64,000 nucleotides of DNA, taken from Eutreptiella sp. 'Long Island Sound 2002'. Taxonomy: Eukaryota > Euglenozoa > Euglenophyceae > Eutreptiales > Eutreptiaceae. How positions within the stretch are numbered: position 1 is the first letter of the stretch; the number at the start of each line of letters is the position of its first letter. The stretch spans positions 32,268,641 through 32,332,640 of the forward strand of contig OZ038385.1 in assembly GCA_964036045.1 (NCBI GenBank). The letters run 5' to 3'. The notes beneath the pieces are model-generated. The model did not search any database. It saw only the letters and a program-made list of their open reading frames with translations, and was not told the origin of the DNA. The translations under genes and the position numbers were made by a program. Positions 59,401 to 64,000 of this stretch are shown piece by piece.

Positions 59401-62400
59401 CAGGTATGATCCCCAGATTCCTGATCGACCATTACTTGATGTAGGGTCGCTTGTCTCCTCTCCCCTGGATCCGGCAGCGGATCCTTCTGTTGTAGTGGAC
59501 GAGGTTGGTGTACAGTCCAAGCACAGGGCCCGTCAGTTTGTCGCAAAGCTGTGGGTCTCTGATTGCAAGGGCAATTTCCACCTCGCCACTTGTTTATGTG
59601 ACAATGGATCAGAGGTAAATCTCCAATCCAATTCATTCTTACCCGACGACTGCGTGTTTGAGTCGCCTCATCCTGTTACCCTCGAGGGAGTTTCTGGACA
59701 TTCTCTCGCAGGTGGGCAACGCGGTTGTTATATATCAACTCATTTGGTCGCTCAAGACCTTTGGGAAGAAGGTAATGTGGAGGAAGTTGTCCTTAAGGAT
59801 GACTACTTCTATCGTGCCGACATAAAGTATGACCTTTACTTGGGCCATCCTTGGCTTCGCAAGAACAGGGTGGCGCCCGTAGGTCATCGGCGTTGTTTTT
59901 TGCTGGAGTCAGGTCCCTTGGAGCGTCCTGAATTTCGTTTTTTGCACGCAGGGTTTAAAAGTGCAGAAGAATTTTTGAAGCAAAAAGTTACACCAAAATT
60001 TGGTGAAGATGTCACCATTGCAGAGGTGAATGGGAGTGCCGATTACTCCCAAGAGTTAGAATGTCTTCGTAGGGACTCCCAGCCACGACGCCCTTCGCGC
60101 TGGCACTCTTCATCCTACAGAGTTGTCGACAAATGGCGCGATGCAATTTGTGAATATTTTCATGAACACCATACCTTTTGGCCACAGTATGATGCCTTTG
60201 CTAACCGTAAGAACAAGCGCTTTGACAAGCACTTTAGCGACGCTTGGACCCATAAATGGGACAAGAAGTTGTGGATTAATCCTCCGTTTCACTTAATCCA
60301 GCAGGTCATCCACAAAATCAAGCAAGATAAAACCCAGGCAATTTTGGTTGTGCCCTTGTGGGACGACAAGCCTTGGTTTCAGTAATTACAAGACATTTGT
60401 GTAGATTACATCGAACTTCCCAGGAAGATTAAGCTGTATGCCAGGGACGACACAGGTCCCCTGCCACAGCGGTCCTGGAATTCGCTTGCATTCCTGGTGG
60501 ATGGAAAGCTTTCTGACTCTAATTCTGCTGATTCTGGTACTGATTCTTGTGTTGGGTCTGAATCTGAGGTTGAGCGTGGTACTGATGATGAATCTATTTT
60601 TTCTGATTTTTGTCCGTCAGATACCCAAGGTGATCCAACGTCCAATGGATCCGCCTCGTCTCCCTCTTCCCCAATACGATCGACATCGAAAAGAATCTTC
60701 AGTGCACGGGCGAAGAAAAATTTTAAATCGCGCCGCAAATTCAGAGTTTTTTATGAAAAACCCCCTGTGGAAGCTTTCATAGATCCTTTCGAGGAGCTGG
60801 ATCACGAAGATAATCTCTGGAATGTCGACACTCGACCCACCTATCTTCAAGAGGCAGTTGATACGGACCTGTTTAGGGACATCCGTAAGAAGATTCTTCC
60901 TGCCAAGGCCGAAGAAGTTGCCAAAGTTTTTTCAACAGTAATTGCTGGTGATCAGGTGGACACTGAGTTGTGTTCCAAGTCAAAAGAAAAGATTTTTGAG
61001 GAACGGAAGGACACAACCCTTTCGGGGAAGTTGATCAAAGACCCCCCTGTCCGTGGGCAGTTCGGTGAAGCCTTCATCGAGCTTCGTGAAGGTTACAAGG
61101 CGAAGAAACAGCGTCCCTATGAGAACCATGGACATAAACATGAGATCCTCAGAAAAATCATCGAGAGAAATCTCAGGGAATTTGGTTGGCTTGAGGGTTG
61201 TATGACCAGCGAATGGTGCTGTGCACCCTTCACAGTCCCGAAGCCACCGCCTGCAGACCAGAACACTATTGATGGTCGGCGAATGGTTGTTGATTTTCGC
61301 AATCTTAACGCCGAAACCAAGGCGGATTCACACCCCCTGCCCCTCATTGAGGAGGAAATCGCCAAGAGGGCAAGAGGTCATTTGTTTTCTGTGCTAGATC
61401 TCCGTCACGGCTTTCACCAAATGCCGTTGAGGAAGGACAGCCGACCTCTCACCTGTATGTGCACGCCATGTGGCCCAGTCCAGTGGACGGTCATGCCCAT
61501 GGGCCTGAAGAATGCCCCTTCATTTTTTCAAAGAATGATGGAGGATGTGCTTTTTACAGCCCATCCTGAGCTTCGTGCCTTCGTGAGTGTGTACATAGAT
61601 GACATAATCATCGCGACGGAGGGGGAGGGACTGACCGAAGCTGAGCTGGTGGCCCTACATGAAAAGCAGCTGAACCAAGTTTTGGACATTCTTGATGCCA
61701 ATCAGCTGATTTGTGGGCCAAAGAAGGGAAAATTATTTTTAAAATCAGTCGAATTTTGTGGTTCTCTCCTAGAGAATGGCACCCGACGACCCAGTCCAGG
61801 GAAGCTCGTCGCTATTCAGAAGTGGAAGCGCCCTGAGACGATCACCGAGTTGAGAGGATTCCTGGGTTGTTGCAATTTTTACCACACTTTTGTGCCGAAT
61901 TATGCCAAATTTGCTGCCCCCCTCACTGAATTATTGAAGGTAGGGAGAGATGCGGGCAAGGCAGGTTCAAAGGTTCGTGTCAAGTGGACTGACAAGTGCG
62001 AGGAGGCCTTCCATCACTTGAAGGCGGCCCTCTGTGAAGTCGCCACGTTGCATTTGCCCCAATTCGACCGACCCTTCTACATTAGAACCGACGCTTCTAG
62101 GTACGCGATCAGAGCTGTCCTTGAACAGGTTGATGAAGCCACCGGCGATCATTACCCTCTTGCATTTTGGTCTCGGAAGCTAGCCCCACGCCAAATGCAA
62201 TGGTCGCCGCGTGAGCAAGAAAACTACGCCATAATCTGTGCTTTAAAAAAGTACCAATCGTGGGTTGGCACCAATCGAGTCGAGGTCCTGACGGATCATC
62301 GATCTCTGGAGTATTGGGCCACCGAACACATTGATACTGTCGCGAGCCCAGCTGGTCGACGGGCCAGATGGCACGAATTTCTCAGTCTGTTTGACCTCCA

Positions 62401-64000
62401 TGTATCATATTTGCCTGGAAAACACAACACGGTAGCGGATGCTCTGAGCCGATGGGCTTACCCCGCCTCAGAGGGGCTGCAAAGTACCAACATCCATGGT
62501 ACGGAGCAGGACCGCCATGTAATAATCGAATGGGATCAAGAAGAAAAGAAACTCATTCGACGTGCATGCATGCAATGCGCTGTTAAACAGCATGCATTGC
62601 CGTGTCACGACATCACGGCCTTCTCAGATCCGGCGCATGCTCATGAGATCTGCACCAAAACACTGAAAGTCGTGGAAAAAGTCACCGATCCCTCCTCAGG
62701 GAGTGTGAAACGGTTTGACTATACCCGACGAGTAAGTAGATTTCGGTTGATCCAGGGCATTAAGCGTCGAGATCCGGCCAAAACTCCACCCCTGCCGAAA
62801 GATTCCCTGATCATCCGTGACTGGACGTCCGATTATCTGCAGGATCCCATGTTTAAAGAGGTCTTTGGAAATCTCAACTCCAAAGATGCTCACAAGGATG
62901 GGATTTTTTCAGAGTATTCGTTGGATGGGGGGAAGCTGCGGATGGAGGGTAAATTGTGCGTACCAGACGCCCTGGCCCCCCGAGTGTTAAACTGGTGGCA
63001 TAAATGGGAGTCCCCCCACGCACATGGCCGTCGACTGTGGTCGATGATTAAACATAGGTTGTTTGGCTCACGGCTATATACTCATTGCATGAAAGTAGCC
63101 GCCGGATGTGCCCAATGTGCTGTCTCGACGCCCCCCAGCGCGAAGAAGCACGGCCATCTGAGGCCACATCCTATTCCGGAGCGCCTCTTTAACAGAGTCA
63201 CCAGTGATTTCTTCTATCTCGGTGAACTCGATGACGAAGAGTGCCATTGGACGAATAAAAAAGTCAATGGTGTGCTCCTTATTCAGTGCCGTCATTCCGG
63301 CTACATTCAAGTGTTGCCTTGCAACATTGAGTCGATGACTGGCAAGGCTGCCGCCAAATGGTGCGCGCAGACCTGGATGAGAGGTTGGGACGTCCCATCC
63401 GAGGTGGTGACGGATTCAGGCAAAGAGTACACCTCCGAATGGTGGAGAGAATTATGTGCTCGCCTTGGAATCCACCACCTCCGATGTGAAATCCACTCGC
63501 ATCGAGCGCTGCCTGGCGAAAGACCCGGCCGCTCAATTATTAATATGCTTCGTAAGGAGCTCGCGAGTGAAAAGGATTTCCATTGGATGGAAGCTCTCTT
63601 CGCATTGCTTCGCCGGTACCACAACACGCCTTTGTATCATGGCCTTTCTCCAAATGAAATTGTCTTTGGACGAAAGAAGTGTTGGTGGAACATGCCGTTG
63701 AATAATCCTCGCCCTTGTAAGGATGCTTCGTTGTTTTTGGACGACGTCCAACGAGCAGATAAAACTGTCTCGAAATTAATCGAAAAGCATCAAGCTGACT
63801 GGCTTTGGGTTCAGAATCAAGGCCGAAAAAACCCCCACAATTTTGAAGTCGATGATCGAGTTTGGCTTCGAAAATCCGAAGCCACCCTGGACGGAGATGA
63901 CAAGCTTCTTCCCTTGTGGGAGGGGCCATTCGCTGTTACAGCGCGTCTTGGTGAGAACAGGTGGAGGATTCGTGTGGATGTCAGCAGGGAAATTGACGTT
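59366..64000 (+). pseudogene. C2 pol, nonsense-mutated and incomplete
   Basis: Same domain order as C1. A single G-to-T change turns a Glu codon into TAA (60383-60385) just after the methyltransferase-like domain (DDKPWFQ), cutting off RT and everything beyond. After it the frame runs to 64000 with no sign of a further stop. RT keeps YIDD. Substitutions at otherwise constant sites include Gly-to-Arg in the RNase H AIGAVLEQ block (62107), Trp-to-Arg in the DGWRMVVD block (about 61275) and Asp-to-Asn in LKDAP. The integrase triad residues are still present. Confidence 0.88.

Larger units (their letters stand above)
55962..64000 (+). mobile_element. Chromovirus C2: second copy of C, 3' end outside the window
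   Basis: Collinear with C1: LTR, primer site, gag, UAG and pol. It stays in frame to the last base at 64000, which falls in the integrase C-terminal region. One flank of the expected TSD is ATCAA (55957-55961); the other lies beyond the window. Pol carries a nonsense codon at 60383-60385 and several substitutions at conserved sites, so this copy is older or decaying and probably inactive without help. Confidence 0.92.

Noticed and set aside
1-64000. CRISPR arrays, bacterial operons, riboswitches or rRNA genes
   Set aside because: No regularly spaced short repeats with unique spacers, no bacterial gene organisation and no rRNA-like blocks were seen.

Overview
This window is nuclear DNA of a eukaryote and consists almost entirely of transposable elements, many nested in one another. 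I recognise no rRNA gene, no intact tRNA gene and no intact cellular gene. The host is probably a repeat-rich protist or alga. That is inference: Ty3/Gypsy chromovirus-type elements, a LINE with an RNase H and DIRS-like methyltransferase folds sit together, and one element uses an initiator-tRNA-Met-type primer site. I cannot name the taxon.

Layout. 1-4220: LTR-like, gene-free DNA. 4221-10220: a LINE (element L, + strand, 5208-9970) flanked by two reverse-transcriptase fragments of element A. 10221-14640: an adenine-poor G/T-rich repeat (G1) containing a ~222-bp satellite. 14973-22811 and 28770-29347 (- strand): element A, a Gypsy-type element with gag, protease, a complete dUTPase, a methyltransferase-like domain, RT and a truncated RNase H. 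Its gag is split by element D (22812-28769), a non-autonomous LTR element with a CTTTC target duplication. D holds three copies of a gene-like unit, two of them forming a 703-bp near-perfect palindrome. 29348-31724: a long LTR-like block. 31725-38540 (- strand): chromovirus B, one reading frame interrupted only by four TAG codons. 38541-39084 plus 49881-51165: a second G/T-rich repeat (G2), split by chromovirus C1 (39085-49880, - strand). C1 is complete, with 533-bp LTRs, a CCTCG target duplication, intact gag and intact pol. 51170-51765: a decayed gene of unknown identity. 51990-53030: N-terminal gag of a second B copy. 53031-55961: gene-poor DNA with a tRNA-derived SINE-like head. 55962-64000: a second copy of C (C2, + strand), running off the window, with intact gag and a nonsense codon in pol.

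How the parts work. C is the best-preserved element. Its transcript would start in the LTR. Gag translation starts inside the LTR and runs straight through the primer-binding site. Pol can be made only by reading through a UAG that sits inside a predicted stem, conserved in C1 and C2. Pol then supplies protease, a methyltransferase-like fold, RT, RNase H, integrase and a chromodomain. Elements A and B share the protease / methyltransferase-like / RT order. Several insertions are flanked by long direct duplications of the interrupted element, which may reflect an unusual insertion or repair process.
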